Shown piece by piece: positions 15,077-24,963 of a stretch of 37,058 nucleotides of DNA (position 1 is the stretch's first letter; the number at the start of each line of letters is the position of its first letter). Source of the stretch: Flavobacteriales bacterium (GTDB lineage: Bacteria > Bacteroidota > Bacteroidia > Flavobacteriales > PHOS-HE28). The notes under the pieces are model-generated. The model saw only the letters and a list, made by a program, of their open reading frames with translations. It made no database searches and was not told the DNA's origin. Made by a program: the position numbers and the translations under genes. The DNA is taken from assembly GCA_008016945.1 (NCBI GenBank), contig SSGN01000105.1, positions 1 to 37,058 on the forward strand, written 5' to 3'.

Positions 15077-17908
15077 ATGGCCAAGTGGACCAAACGCATC
15101 CTGCTCACCCTGGGCATCCTCATCGTCCTGCTCCTCGGGGCGGCCATCCTCATCCCCATCCTGTTCAAGGACCGGATCGAGGCCGCCGTGAAGGACAAGG
15201 TGAACAAGAACCTCAACGCCGTGGTGGATTGGGGCGATTGGGACATCACCATCCTGAAGAACTTCCCCAACCTCACCGTGGAGGTGGAGGACGTGAAGGT
15301 GAGCAACCTCGCCCCCTTCGAAGGCATCGACCTGGCACGCATCGGAACGTTCACGGCCACGGTGGACATCAAGAGCGTCTTCGGCGATAGGATCGATATC
15401 ATGCGGATCGGTCTGGTGGAACCGCACATCCATGTGAAGGTGCTGGAGGATGGCACCGCCAACTGGGACATCGCCAAGAGCGACAGCACCGCCGTGGAGG
15501 ACAGCGCCGCGGACACCGCCAGCGCCTTCAACATCGGCTTGCGCGAGTACTGGATCGAGAACGGCACCTTGATCTACGACGATGCCTCGCTCACCTACTA
15601 CATGGACCTCAAAGGGCTGCAACACCGGGGCAGTGGCGACTTCACCCAGGACCTCTTCACCCTGCGCACCACCACGCATGCCGATACCGCCAATGTGGTG
15701 TTCGACGGCATCAAGTATCTGAAGAACGTGAAGGCCGACATCAAGGCCGACCTGGACATGGACATGCCCAACATGAAGTTCACCTTCAAGGAGAACGAGG
15801 CCACCATCAACCGGTTGGTGCTCGGATTCGATGGGTGGCTCGCCATGCCCGGCGATGACATGGACATGGACATCAAGTGGAACACGAAGCAGACCGATCT
15901 CGGAACCCTGCTCTCGCTGGTGCCTGCGGAGTTCGCCACGGACCTCACCGGCGTACAGATGAGCGGGAAGGCCGGCTTCAGCGGTTACGTCAAGGGCACC
16001 TACAACGAGAAGAACATGCCCGGCTTCGGGCTGAAGGTGGATGTGGACAACGGCCGCTTCAAGTATCCCGATCTGCCCAGCAGTGTTGAGGATATCTTCA
16101 TGGACCTCAGCATCGCCTGTCCACAAGGAGACAACCTGGACAAGATGGTGGTGGACCTGAAGCGGTTCGCGCTGAAGATGGCGGGCAACCCCGTGGAGGC
16201 GCGCATGCACTTGACCACACCCATGAGCGACCCCAACGTGGATGCGGAGCTGAAGGCCGACCTCGACCTGGCCAGCGTGAAGAAGGTGGTGCCCATGAAG
16301 GAGGAATTGAAGGGCGAACTCGCCGCCGATGTGCGCATGAAGGGCCGCATGAGCGATGTGGAGAACCAACGCTACGAGAAGTTCCAGGCCGATGGACGCC
16401 TGCTCCTGCGCGGCATGACCTACATCAGCGACTCCCTTCCCACGGTGGGCATCAATAACCTCCAGTTCGATTTCAGCCCGCGGTTCTTGGCCCTCACCGA
16501 TTTCGTGGGTAGCGTGGGCAGCAGCAACCTCACCGCCAAGGGCCGCCTGGACAACTACATCCAATGGTGGCTCAAGGACAGCACCCTCACCGGCAGCTTC
16601 GACCTGGCCGCCGACCGCTTCGACCTCAACGAGCTGATGGGCCCTTCCGCCCCGGCCGATACCACCACCGCCGTGGCCGATACCGGCGCCATGAGCGTGA
16701 TCGAAGTGCCCCGCAACATCGACTTCCGCATGGGAATGGCCGTGAAGGAAGTGATCTACGATGATATGAACCTGACCAACGTGCGTGGCGGCATGCACAT
16801 CCACAACCAGCGTGTGGACCTGAAGGATGTCTTCTTCAACATCTTCGGCGGAAGCATCACCATGGCCGGCGGCTACGACACCAGGAACATCGCCAAACCC
16901 GCGATCGACCTTCGGTACGACATCCGCGAGCTGGACATCGAGGAGACCGTGAAGTACATGGAGACCGTGCAGAAGATGGCCCCCATCGCCAAGACCTGTA
17001 AGGGGAAGTTCAGCACCGACCTTACCATGACGGCGGTCCTGGACCAACACATGCAGCCGGACCTGAACACCCTCACCGGTCGCGGCACCCTGCGCACCAA
17101 GAGCGTGCGGATCGATGGGTTCCAACCGTTGGTGGACGTGGCGAAAGCCCTGAAGTTGAACGGCATCGAGAACACCACCTTGAACGATGTGGTGTTCAAC
17201 TACAAGTTCCAGGACGGCAAGATGATCACCGAGCCGTTCGATGTGCGGATCGACCGGATCAAGGCGAATGTGGGAGGCAGCACGGCCTTCGCCGACCAGG
17301 CCATCGACTACGACATGAAGGCGAAGCTCCCGAGCGACATGTTCGGTGCGGGTGCCGCTACCGCCGTGGCCGGGTTGTTGGGCAAAGCCAACGCTGCCAT
17401 CGGATCCAACTTCCAGGTGCCCGCCGAACTGGACCTCACCGCCAAGATCACCGGTACCATAGACAAGCCCATCGTCAAGCCGGTGTTCGCCGGTGGCACC
17501 ACGAGTGTGAAGGATGCCGTGGTCACCGAGGTCAAGCAGGAACTGAACGAACGGATCGACAAGGCCAAGGAAGAGGCCATCGCCAAAGCACGCGAAGAAG
17601 CGGCCCGCCTGGTGGCCGAAGCACAGAAGCAGGCCGACCAGGCCAAGGCCGAAGCCCGTGCCGCTGCTGCACGGATCAAAGGGGAAGCGTACAAGGCCGC
17701 GGACGATGCGCTGGCCAAAGTGACCAATCCGCTGGCCAAGATGGCCGCGCAGGCCGTGGCGAAGAAGGCCAAGGAAGAGGCCGACAAGAAGGAACAACAA
17801 GCCGTGGCCGAAGCCGACAAGAAGGCCGATGGGCTGGTGGAAGCGGCCCGTAAGAAAGGTGACGACCTGATCGCCAAAGCCGAGGCGACCAACACCACCG
17901 TGAAGTAG
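15077..17908 (+). CDS. AsmA-family envelope protein with Ala/Lys/Glu-rich C-terminal coiled coil
   Basis: A 943-residue protein with one N-terminal membrane anchor (residues ~8-30). The region after it, from about residue 31, is typical AsmA (NFPNLTVEVEDVKVSN, then VVEPHIHVKVLEDGTANWDI-like text). The C-terminal AsmA_2-like part is visible around 640-800 (FNIFGGSITMAGGYDTRN; LTGRGTLRTKSVRIDGFQP). AsmA relatives span the periplasm and are linked to phospholipid transport to, or assembly of, the outer membrane. The last ~130 residues (from ~810) are an almost uninterrupted Ala/Lys/Glu/Asp heptad-like helix, not part of the AsmA fold. It sits 24 nt after aroC and 13 nt before the OmpA-family gene. 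Family call is good; precise role is unknown. Confidence 0.85.
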   Translation: MAKWTKRILLTLGILIVLLLGAAILIPILFKDRIEAAVKDKVNKNLNAVVDWGDWDITILKNFPNLTVEVEDVKVSNLAPFEGIDLARIGTFTATVDIKSVFGDRIDIMRIGLVEPHIHVKVLEDGTANWDIAKSDSTAVEDSAADTASAFNIGLREYWIENGTLIYDDASLTYYMDLKGLQHRGSGDFTQDLFTLRTTTHADTANVVFDGIKYLKNVKADIKADLDMDMPNMKFTFKENEATINRLVLGFDGWLAMPGDDMDMDIKWNTKQTDLGTLLSLVPAEFATDLTGVQMSGKAGFSGYVKGTYNEKNMPGFGLKVDVDNGRFKYPDLPSSVEDIFMDLSIACPQGDNLDKMVVDLKRFALKMAGNPVEARMHLTTPMSDPNVDAELKADLDLASVKKVVPMKEELKGELAADVRMKGRMSDVENQRYEKFQADGRLLLRGMTYISDSLPTVGINNLQFDFSPRFLALTDFVGSVGSSNLTAKGRLDNYIQWWLKDSTLTGSFDLAADRFDLNELMGPSAPADTTTAVADTGAMSVIEVPRNIDFRMGMAVKEVIYDDMNLTNVRGGMHIHNQRVDLKDVFFNIFGGSITMAGGYDTRNIAKPAIDLRYDIRELDIEETVKYMETVQKMAPIAKTCKGKFSTDLTMTAVLDQHMQPDLNTLTGRGTLRTKSVRIDGFQPLVDVAKALKLNGIENTTLNDVVFNYKFQDGKMITEPFDVRIDRIKANVGGSTAFADQAIDYDMKAKLPSDMFGAGAATAVAGLLGKANAAIGSNFQVPAELDLTAKITGTIDKPIVKPVFAGGTTSVKDAVVTEVKQELNERIDKAKEEAIAKAREEAARLVAEAQKQADQAKAEARAAAARIKGEAYKAADDALAKVTNPLAKMAAQAVAKKAKEEADKKEQQAVAEADKKADGLVEAARKKGDDLIAKAEATNTTVK

Positions 17909-17921
17909 GAGCGAAGCAGAG

Positions 17922-20039
17922 ATGAGACCGATGCGAAGACCATTGAACCGCGTTCCCTGGGGATCCACGAGGGGCGTGAGGACCCCATTGCACCATGTGT
18001 TGGTCGTGGCCTTCGGGCTGCTCTCCGGCGTGGGCGTGGCCCAGGACGAGCCGGGGGATGATCCCTGCGGCAAGCCGACCGACAAGAAGATCATCAAGCT
18101 GTTGGAGGATGCCGCCAAGGCGAAGGAGCCGGTGGAACGCCACCAGAAGTTGAAGGCGGCCTTGGAGTTGGATGGTGAGTGCGCGGAATGTTTGTTCCAG
18201 TTGGGCGTGTCGGCCTATCGCATCGGGAAGGAAGGTGGCAAGGGCTTCGGGCCATCGATCAAGTATTTCGAACAGTTGCAGCAGAAATGCCCCAACTACC
18301 ACAGCGACGTGCCCTATCTGCTGGGCACCATGCACTACGGCCAGGATGCGTTCGCCGAGGCGGCCAAGGCCTTCGAGGCCTTCCGCAAGTTCCCCAGCGA
18401 CGATGCTTCCAAGTTGAGCAAGGACTACGACAAGAAGTACACCGATGTGGAGGCCATCATGCCCGAGCTCCAGTTCTACGTGGACTTCTACAAGAACACC
18501 GCACCGCTCGATCCGGTACTGGTGCGCAACGTGAGCACACCCGCCAAGGAGTACCTGCCCATGCTCTCCCCGGACAATGAACTGATGTTCTTCACCCGGG
18601 TGAGCCAGCGGAAGGCCAAGGGCGATATCGTTACGCGGGAGGTGGAGGAACTCACCGAAGCACGCCGCGCTGATGCGCGGTCCGACTTCAACGCCGGTCG
18701 CGTACTACCAGAACCGTTCAATACGGGCGACAACTACGGAGGGTTGACCATCAGCGTGAACAACCAGGAGATGTTCGTTACCGTCTGCAGCCCCCCGGAT
18801 GCCAAAGGCTACCGGAACTGCGACATCTATCGCTCGCATTACGAGACCAAGTTCGACCTGGACCAAGGTGGGCAGACCTTCGAGTGGGCCGGATTGGAGA
18901 ACCTGGGCACGAACATCAACACACCCGATGGCTGGGAGAGCCAGCCTTCGTTGAGCGCCGATGGCAGCACCTTGTACTTCGCCACCATCCGCCCCAACAC
19001 GGACGGCATCGACATCTTCCAGAGCAAGCGCGAAGCGAACGGGCAATGGTCGTCGGCAAGGCCGGTGAAGGGGATCAATACGGCCGGTGATGAGAAAGCG
19101 CCGTTCATGCACAGTGATAGCCGCACGCTCTATTTCGCCGCCAAGCCACCCACCGACGAGAGCGGCCGAGTCGATGAGGAACGCGGACACAAGGGCATCG
19201 GCGGTTACGACATCTTCTTCAGTAAGTTGAACGACGATGGCACCTGGACCAAGCCGAAGAACTTGGGGCATCCCATGAACACCGACCAGGATGAGCACGG
19301 CCTGGTGGTGAGCGCCGATGGCCACACCGCATACTTCGCCAGTGCGCGCTACCAGGGTGCGGGAGACCTCGACATCTTTGGGTTCGAACTGCCCAAGGAA
19401 GTGCGACCGGAGGACATCCTCGTGGTGAAGGGCGAGGTGCGGAACGAGAAGGGCGAACTGGTGAAGGACGCCACCGTGGAGATCGAGTACATGGACACCC
19501 GTAAGGTGGAGGTGATCAACGTGGACAACAACACGGGTCGCTATGCCACGGTGGTGAAGTTGAATCCCGGCAGTGATGTGATCATGACGGTGAAGAAGAA
19601 GGACCATGTGTTCGACAGCCGCAGCTTCTCCGTGGAGGACACGGCACGTGCGGGTGTAGCCAAGGTGGACATGCAGGTGCAGCGGATCGAAGTGGGAAGG
19701 AGCTACCGCGTCAACGACATCAAGTATGCCACGAACTCGGCGGAGATCACCAGGTCATCCGAATACATCCTCGACGAACTGATCACCTTCCTGAAGGAGA
19801 ATCCAACGGTGCGGATCCGCATCGAAGGCCATACCGACAGCCGGGGAGGGGCGGCGGAGAACAAGGTGCTCAGCGAGAACCGCGCCAGTACCGTCCGCAA
19901 CTACATCCAGAACAAGGGCATCGCCGCGAACCGCCTCACCCACCAAGGCCACGGCCCCGAGAAACCCATCGCCAGCAACGATACGGAAGAGGGCCGCGCG
20001 AAGAACCGCCGCACGGAGTTCGTGATCGTGTCGCGTTAG
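17922..20039 (+). CDS. TPR-PD40-OmpA envelope protein (PorE-like architecture)
   Basis: A 705-residue exported protein. A long N-terminal segment ends in a hydrophobic core and AQDEP, so a signal peptide of ~42 residues is likely; a start at Met4 is also possible. TPR-like helices span ~55-165. PD40/beta-propeller strands run from ~200 to 490, with repeated motifs such as QPSLSADGSTLYFAT, APFMHSDSRTLYFAA and GLVVSADGHTAYFAS. A carboxypeptidase-regulatory-like domain (~495-580) follows, then a peptidoglycan-binding OmpA domain (~595-705, EGHTDSRGG and LSENRASTVRNYI). The same domain order occurs in PorE of the T9SS of Porphyromonas gingivalis, but Bacteroidota have several paralogues, so a T9SS role is only possible. 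It follows the AsmA gene by 13 nt and overlaps the convergent TerC gene by four bases. Confidence 0.88.
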   Translation: MRPMRRPLNRVPWGSTRGVRTPLHHVLVVAFGLLSGVGVAQDEPGDDPCGKPTDKKIIKLLEDAAKAKEPVERHQKLKAALELDGECAECLFQLGVSAYRIGKEGGKGFGPSIKYFEQLQQKCPNYHSDVPYLLGTMHYGQDAFAEAAKAFEAFRKFPSDDASKLSKDYDKKYTDVEAIMPELQFYVDFYKNTAPLDPVLVRNVSTPAKEYLPMLSPDNELMFFTRVSQRKAKGDIVTREVEELTEARRADARSDFNAGRVLPEPFNTGDNYGGLTISVNNQEMFVTVCSPPDAKGYRNCDIYRSHYETKFDLDQGGQTFEWAGLENLGTNINTPDGWESQPSLSADGSTLYFATIRPNTDGIDIFQSKREANGQWSSARPVKGINTAGDEKAPFMHSDSRTLYFAAKPPTDESGRVDEERGHKGIGGYDIFFSKLNDDGTWTKPKNLGHPMNTDQDEHGLVVSADGHTAYFASARYQGAGDLDIFGFELPKEVRPEDILVVKGEVRNEKGELVKDATVEIEYMDTRKVEVINVDNNTGRYATVVKLNPGSDVIMTVKKKDHVFDSRSFSVEDTARAGVAKVDMQVQRIEVGRSYRVNDIKYATNSAEITRSSEYILDELITFLKENPTVRIRIEGHTDSRGGAAENKVLSENRASTVRNYIQNKGIAANRLTHQGHGPEKPIASNDTEEGRAKNRRTEFVIVSR

Positions 20040-20809
20040 TCGAGGTGGATGTCTTCGTCGCGCCCCTGCATCAGGCGCCCTTCGTTCACCTTCATACGCA
20101 GGTTGAGGAACTCCACCAGCACGCTGAAGCCCATGGCGAAGTAGATGAAGGCCTTGTTCACATGCTCGCCGAAGCCTTCCATGATCAGGGCCGCGCCGAT
20201 CATCACCAGGAAGGAGAGCGCTAGCACCTTCACCGTGCCGTGCTTGTTCACGAAGTCGGCGATGGCCGCACTGGCGAAGAGCATCATCAGCACCGCGAAG
20301 ATCACGGCCAGCGACATGATCAGCAGCTGGTTGCTCATGCCCACAGCGGTGATCACGCTATCCAAGCTGAATACGATGTCGATCACGATGATCTGAAGGA
20401 TCACGCTGAGCATGCTCGTTGCCTTCCGGTGCGGACCGGCCTTCTCGTGTTTCTGTTCCACTTTGGCATGGATCTCCACGGTGGCCTTCCAGATCAGGAA
20501 CAGCCCACCGATGATGAGCACCAGGTCGCGGCCGGTAACGGGGTGGTCGCCGGCGTAGAACAGGGCGGTCTTCAGGCTCATGATGAAGCTGATGCTGAAG
20601 AGCAGCGCCAGGCGAGTGATCATGGCCAGCGCTAAGCCCATGCGTTGAGCCTTCCGCTGGTTCTCCTTCCCCTTGAGCTCGCCGCTGAGGATGCTGATCA
20701 CGATGATGTTGTCGATGCCCAGCACGATCTCCAGGGCGGTGAGCGTGAGCAGCGCGATGAGCCCCTCGGTCGTTAGGAGTACGTGGGGGTCAAGGGTGGA
20801 AAAGTCCAT
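20036..20809 (-). CDS. TerC-family integral membrane protein
   Basis: A 257-residue protein with seven or eight hydrophobic segments. The two TerC signatures are present: LEIVLGIDNIIVISIL (residues ~27-42) and VIDIVFSLDSVITAVGM (~142-158), with acidic residues inside the membrane. TerC/Alx-type proteins are linked to metal (for example manganese) export, often protecting newly exported metalloproteins, and to tellurite resistance. The actual substrate here is not shown. No ter operon genes are adjacent. It converges with the OmpA-family gene, overlapping by four bases at the stops. A TAGCTTCG box at 20842-20835 probably serves as promoter. Confidence 0.9.
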   Translation of the reverse strand: MDFSTLDPHVLLTTEGLIALLTLTALEIVLGIDNIIVISILSGELKGKENQRKAQRMGLALAMITRLALLFSISFIMSLKTALFYAGDHPVTGRDLVLIIGGLFLIWKATVEIHAKVEQKHEKAGPHRKATSMLSVILQIIVIDIVFSLDSVITAVGMSNQLLIMSLAVIFAVLMMLFASAAIADFVNKHGTVKVLALSFLVMIGAALIMEGFGEHVNKAFIYFAMGFSVLVEFLNLRMKVNEGRLMQGRDEDIHLD

Positions 20810-20834
20810 ACGGTGTGGTTGTCGATCCGGGGGG

Positions 20835-20842
20835 CGAAGCTA
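20835..20842 (-). promoter_or_regulatory. -7 box variant (TAGCTTCG) of the TerC gene
   Basis: One mismatch to TAnnTTTG on the reverse strand, 25 nt before the ATG. It overlaps the 3' end of the upstream glycosyltransferase gene. Confidence 0.35.
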
Positions 20843-22411
20843 CTTCGCCGGATCGGACCGGGCGGAAGTCCGTGGTCTTGTGACCCGGGCCACCAGGATG
20901 GTCTCGTTGCGATTCACCGGGTTCAGCCAATGCACCAGCCGGTCCAGGGCGCCAGGGCGTACGCGGTCCACTACCTGCAACGGCCCTATGGCCTGGGTGG
21001 TGCGCAGGGCACGGGCGGGGAGGTCCTCCTCACCAACGAAGAGCACGTAGTTCGGTCGGGTGCTGTCGGGGAATGCCGCGAGGCGCTCGCCGAGGTCCTT
21101 GGTGGCATCGGTCCATGGCTCCACGGCCATGGACCAATGGCCGCTGTAGAACAACGGAGGCATGGGGGCGGTGCCCACCGGCGTGTCCTCCACCAGGATC
21201 CCCCGGACATCGGAATGGGCGCGCAACGTGCTCATGGCTTCCACCCGACTGCGTTTACTGCTGCTGGTGGTGATCAACAGCAAGGCCAGTGTATTGATCA
21301 CCGCAGCGAATAGCAGCACGCCGCGCCATAGGCCGGCATGGCGCGCCCACCATGTGCTGGCGGCGCGCCACTGTTCCCAGGAGACGTAGCCCAGCACGAA
21401 GAAGAGCGGCACGATGGGGAAGAGGAAGCGTTCCTGTTTGTTGGGGAAGTAGGAGTGGATGGCCAGGAAGAGGAGTACTGGCAGCCAGAGCAGCAGGGGC
21501 GAGGTACGCCGGAAGAACCCGAAGAACACGGCCACGCTCAACGGTGGGATGAAGACCCCCAGGAGCAGCAGGAGGTAGTTGTACCACGGCTGGTCGAAGT
21601 AGGTGGTGGTGTTGGCCATGTTGTACAGCACGTACTCGGTCAGTTCGGCGAACGGGCGGCCCCAGAGGAACAGATCGATCGCCGATTGGACCACCACCAC
21701 GGGAAGGGCCACCCCGATGGCATAGAGCACGGCAGGCCCCCATCGCCGTTGGAACAGCAGGGCCAGACCGGGGCCCGCTGCGAAGAACAACGTCTGGAAC
21801 CGGATGTTGATGGCCAGGCCGATGAGCACCCCCGCCACCAGCACCCGGCGCGCACCTGGAGCGCTGGGCTCCCGCACCAGCTGCCAGCAGCCGGCCATGA
21901 GCAGCGGTATGCAGGCCACCTCCACCAGGTTGCGTACGGCCAGGAACGGCATGAAGTAGAACAGGGCCAGGAACAACCCCGTCCGCCAGGCGATCACCGG
22001 GTTCGATAACCGCAACGCGATCCGATACCCCAGCCGCACCACCAGCAGGCTCCACACCGCATGCAGCAGGCGTACCACCACCATCATGGTCTTCGGGTCG
22101 CCCAGGCCGATGGGCTTCAGCCCCACGAACAGCAGGTAGTGAAGGCCCACATAGAAGAAGCTGTGCCCCGAGGGACGTGGGGTGTCGCCTTGGTTCCAGG
22201 GCAGCCAGTGGTTGTAGTCGAACCCATCGGCCCAGCTGCCCGCCGCCTCGATCACCAGGAAGTGGTCGTCGTGGGCGAAGTAGCCCTGCGAGAACAGGGC
22301 CGCCAGTAACCTGGGCACCAGGGCCACCACGGTAAGTACCAACAAGGGGCGGGCCGGCGGAACGTTCCAGGTACCGAAGGAGGAAATGGGTCGCACAGCG
22401 CGAAGATGCAC
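20840..22411 (-). CDS. GT-C-fold membrane glycosyltransferase (Alg9/ArnT-like)
   Basis: A ~523-residue protein with about ten hydrophobic segments and the GT-C topology. The first periplasmic loop has [16 protein letters not shown] (the acidic DD motif expected for the catalytic base). The region [17 protein letters not shown] and the [16 protein letters not shown] stretch resemble the Alg9 / GPI-mannosyltransferase group. It would transfer a sugar from a polyprenyl-phosphate donor to an envelope acceptor, but donor and acceptor are unknown. No in-frame ATG exists near the expected start. GTG at 22411 (or 22396) fits, whereas the frame extending to 22552 runs into rimK. It is divergent from rimK with only 39 bp between starts. 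Confidence 0.8.
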   Translation of the reverse strand: MHLRAVRPISSFGTWNVPPARPLLVLTVVALVPRLLAALFSQGYFAHDDHFLVIEAAGSWADGFDYNHWLPWNQGDTPRPSGHSFFYVGLHYLLFVGLKPIGLGDPKTMMVVVRLLHAVWSLLVVRLGYRIALRLSNPVIAWRTGLFLALFYFMPFLAVRNLVEVACIPLLMAGCWQLVREPSAPGARRVLVAGVLIGLAINIRFQTLFFAAGPGLALLFQRRWGPAVLYAIGVALPVVVVQSAIDLFLWGRPFAELTEYVLYNMANTTTYFDQPWYNYLLLLLGVFIPPLSVAVFFGFFRRTSPLLLWLPVLLFLAIHSYFPNKQERFLFPIVPLFFVLGYVSWEQWRAASTWWARHAGLWRGVLLFAAVINTLALLLITTSSSKRSRVEAMSTLRAHSDVRGILVEDTPVGTAPMPPLFYSGHWSMAVEPWTDATKDLGERLAAFPDSTRPNYVLFVGEEDLPARALRTTQAIGPLQVVDRVRPGALDRLVHWLNPVNRNETILVARVTRPRTSARSDPAK

Positions 22412-22422
22412 CGATCGCCTTC

Positions 22423-22430
22423 TATTTTTG
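22423..22430 (+). promoter_or_regulatory. rimK: Bacteroidota -7 box (TATTTTTG) of rimK
   Basis: Exact TAnnTTTG match, 20 nt before the rimK ATG. Only 11 nt separate it from the GTG start of the divergent glycosyltransferase. Confidence 0.6.
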
Positions 22431-22450
22431 CTCCACTTCCACCCCTCACC

Positions 22451-23323
22451 ATGAACATCGTAGTCCTGTCCAGGGACACCAAGCTGTACTCCACCAAGCG
22501 GTTGGTGGAGGCCATTGAAGCGCGTGGCCACAACGCCCGCGTGGTCAACCACGTCAAGTGCGACATCCTCATCGAGAAGCGGAATCCGCAGATCCTGTAC
22601 GGAGGCCAGCCGCTTACGGATGTGGATGCGGTGATCCCGCGGATCGGCGCCAGTGTCACGTTCTACGGTACGGCCGTGGTGCGCCAGTTCGAGATGATGA
22701 AGGTCTTCACCACCACGGAGAGCCAGGCCTTGGTGCGCAGCCGCGACAAGCTGCGCAGCATGCAGATCCTCACGCGCAGTGGCGTGGGCATCCCCAAGAC
22801 GGTGTTCACCAACTACAGCAAGGACGTGGGCAGCATCGTGGACAACGTGGGGGGCGCACCATGCATCATCAAGCTACTGGAGGGCACGCAGGGATTGGGC
22901 GTGGTGCTGGCCGAAACGAAGAAGGCCGCCGTGGCGGTCTGCGAATCGTTCAACAGCCTCAAGGCCCGTGTCATCGTGCAGGAGTTCATCAAGGAGAGCC
23001 GCGGGGTCGACATCCGGGCCTTCGTGGTGGATGGCCGCGTGGTGGGCGCCATGAAACGGACGGGCAAGGAAGGCGAGTTCCGAAGCAACCTGCATCGCGG
23101 CGGCACCGCGGAGCTGATCGAGCTCTCGCACGAGGAAGAGGTCACCGCGATCAAGGCCGCCAAAGCCCTGGGCTTGCATGTGGCCGGTGTGGACATGCTC
23201 CAGAGCGATCGGGGTCCGTTGGTGAGCGAGGTGAACAGTTCACCGGGCCTCGAAGGCATCGAGGGCGCCACCGGCCATGACATCGCCGGCGAGATCGTGA
23301 AGTTCATCGAACGGAACGTCTAG
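22451..23323 (+). CDS. rimK: RimK-type ATP-grasp ligase (ribosomal protein S6 glutamylation)
   Basis: A 290-residue ATP-grasp enzyme. It starts [20 protein letters not shown], the typical RimK N-terminus. Further landmarks are [21 protein letters not shown], the glycine-rich loop [13 protein letters not shown], the [20 protein letters not shown] strand and the metal/ATP-binding [16 protein letters not shown] near the end. RimK adds glutamates to the C-terminus of ribosomal protein S6, and some relatives act on other substrates. ATG 22451 is chosen over 22406 because it restores the family N-terminus and follows an exact -7 box. A RimB-like protein gene lies 1.6 kb downstream. The stop overlaps the convergent beta-helix gene by four bases. 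Confidence 0.93.
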   Translation: MNIVVLSRDTKLYSTKRLVEAIEARGHNARVVNHVKCDILIEKRNPQILYGGQPLTDVDAVIPRIGASVTFYGTAVVRQFEMMKVFTTTESQALVRSRDKLRSMQILTRSGVGIPKTVFTNYSKDVGSIVDNVGGAPCIIKLLEGTQGLGVVLAETKKAAVAVCESFNSLKARVIVQEFIKESRGVDIRAFVVDGRVVGAMKRTGKEGEFRSNLHRGGTAELIELSHEEEVTAIKAAKALGLHVAGVDMLQSDRGPLVSEVNSSPGLEGIEGATGHDIAGEIVKFIERNV

Positions 23324-24900
23324 CGCACCACCAGTTTCAACCGGCCGAATGCCGCGCTGGTGGCGATGTAGGCTCCGCTCGGAAGCGCCACCGGGAACAC
23401 ATCGGATGTGATCCGTGCTGCGGTCACCAACCGGCCGTGCATGTCGTGGATGAAGAGCCGGTGTTCCGCGCCATGGAGGCCGTTGGTCAGGTGGATCAGG
23501 CCGCTCGTGGGGTCATGGTACCAACGGGCGTTGGCTGGTGCGGCCGTCGCGATCGTGGTGGAGAGGTCGGATTCGTAGCATCCCATGTCCACCGTGCCTC
23601 CTTGGATCCGAGGGGCCCCGGCCAGGTCCACCAGGCTGGTGGCCGGAACCAGGTCGTTCGAGCCCGTGTTGATCGCTGGGGACCCCGCGGCCAACGTGTA
23701 GTCGAACAACGTTGCGTCGAAGGAGGCGTTCGTTGAGGGAGAGGGAGCGTTGAAGACAGGATCCGCATCCACGATCGCCGTGCCATTGGCATGTCCCCCC
23801 TGAACGATGGAGTGGAAGATGTTCATGCCGCTGCTCACCTGGCTTCCGTTGTGCGAGGTGTTGCCGTGGATGATGCTGTTCTCGATGCGGTGGTGCGTGC
23901 CGTACACGCGGATGGCCGGGGATCCCGGGTTCGCGTAAAGGTTGAAGTTCTGGACGAAGGTGCAGTTGGTCATGAAGAGCACTTCGTCCGATGCGGAGGT
24001 CTGTATGCGGAGGATGTTGGCGCCGGAGTCGTCCACCGCGTTGCCGATGAGGTATGAATCGCTGATAGTGGCGTTGTTGAACCCGTCGATCTCGATGATG
24101 CTGAGCTCGGCGGTATTGGCGGTGAACCGGCACCGTTCGATCAGCAGGCTGTTGAAGTCGAGGCCCCCGTGAAGGCAGGCCCCACGACGGCCGGTGTTGT
24201 TCTTGAACCGGCTGTCGCGGATCACCAGGTTGGAATAGCCGCCATTGTTGTTCCCGTTGTAGATGGCGCCGCCATCGCCACCGGTGCCGGCACTGTTGCT
24301 CAGGAGGTCGCAGTTCTCGATCGTCAGGTTCGCCGCCGCGAGGTAGATGCCGCCGCCATAGGTCCCCGAGTAGTTGTTCACGATGGTGCAGTTGCGAACC
24401 ATCAGGCTGCCGTTCTGGATGTTCTGGATGTTGAGCCCGCCCCCGTTGTATCCGCTTCCGCTCGCACTGTACCCGTTCATGATGCGGAACCCATCGAGTA
24501 CGATATGGGTGTTGATGTTGTTCGCGGTGACCACCCGGTGCGCGTTATCGCCGGGAGTGCCGGGCTCGCCGATGTCACCGTTCAGCACGGTGGGGTTACC
24601 CGCGATGTCGCGCTCTTCCACGCTGCTCTCCGTTCCAGCGAAACCACCGTACAGGTTCACGCCATTGCGCAGGTTGAAGGAGATGGTACGGCTGGTGCCC
24701 GTGGTGGGCCTGTAGTGCCCCGCCGCCACCCAGATCTCATCGCCCGGGATCACAACGCTCAACGCATCCTGGAGGTTGGTGAACGCATCGGTCCAGGAAA
24801 GGCCGGTACCGCTGCCGGTGGCAGCCCCGTTCACATGATACCGTGCGGCATGCAGGTTGGTGATCGAGGAAAGAAGGAGCACGGATAACAATGGGCGCAT
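23320..24900 (-). CDS. Secreted beta-helix protein with T9SS sorting domain
   Basis: A 526-residue exported protein with a signal peptide ([19 protein letters not shown]). Residues ~25-430 form a right-handed parallel beta-helix: short repeats rich in Asn and Gly such as [33 protein letters not shown] and [13 protein letters not shown]. The opening [20 protein letters not shown] with [13 protein letters not shown] is the usual lead-in of Bacteroidota choice-of-anchor beta-helix proteins. The last ~70 residues ([17 protein letters not shown] and LPSGAYIAT) form a T9SS type A sorting domain. It likely binds or cuts a polysaccharide, though no catalytic residues are recognisable. It is oriented against rimK and lies between rimK and the RimB-like gene. 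Confidence 0.85.
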   Translation of the reverse strand: MRPLLSVLLLSSITNLHAARYHVNGAATGSGTGLSWTDAFTNLQDALSVVIPGDEIWVAAGHYRPTTGTSRTISFNLRNGVNLYGGFAGTESSVEERDIAGNPTVLNGDIGEPGTPGDNAHRVVTANNINTHIVLDGFRIMNGYSASGSGYNGGGLNIQNIQNGSLMVRNCTIVNNYSGTYGGGIYLAAANLTIENCDLLSNSAGTGGDGGAIYNGNNNGGYSNLVIRDSRFKNNTGRRGACLHGGLDFNSLLIERCRFTANTAELSIIEIDGFNNATISDSYLIGNAVDDSGANILRIQTSASDEVLFMTNCTFVQNFNLYANPGSPAIRVYGTHHRIENSIIHGNTSHNGSQVSSGMNIFHSIVQGGHANGTAIVDADPVFNAPSPSTNASFDATLFDYTLAAGSPAINTGSNDLVPATSLVDLAGAPRIQGGTVDMGCYESDLSTTIATAAPANARWYHDPTSGLIHLTNGLHGAEHRLFIHDMHGRLVTAARITSDVFPVALPSGAYIATSAAFGRLKLVVR

Positions 24901-24963
24901 GTGCGAAGGTTCGGAAAGGTCGTGGTGCTGGACAAGATATGGCGCCACACCCGACGGAGCGGA

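Noticed and set aside
15026..18118. Very long open frame on the reverse strand opposite the AsmA gene
   Set aside because: It is His/Val/Gly-rich, has no family pattern, and mirrors the high-GC codon bias of the forward AsmA gene. It is a shadow frame.
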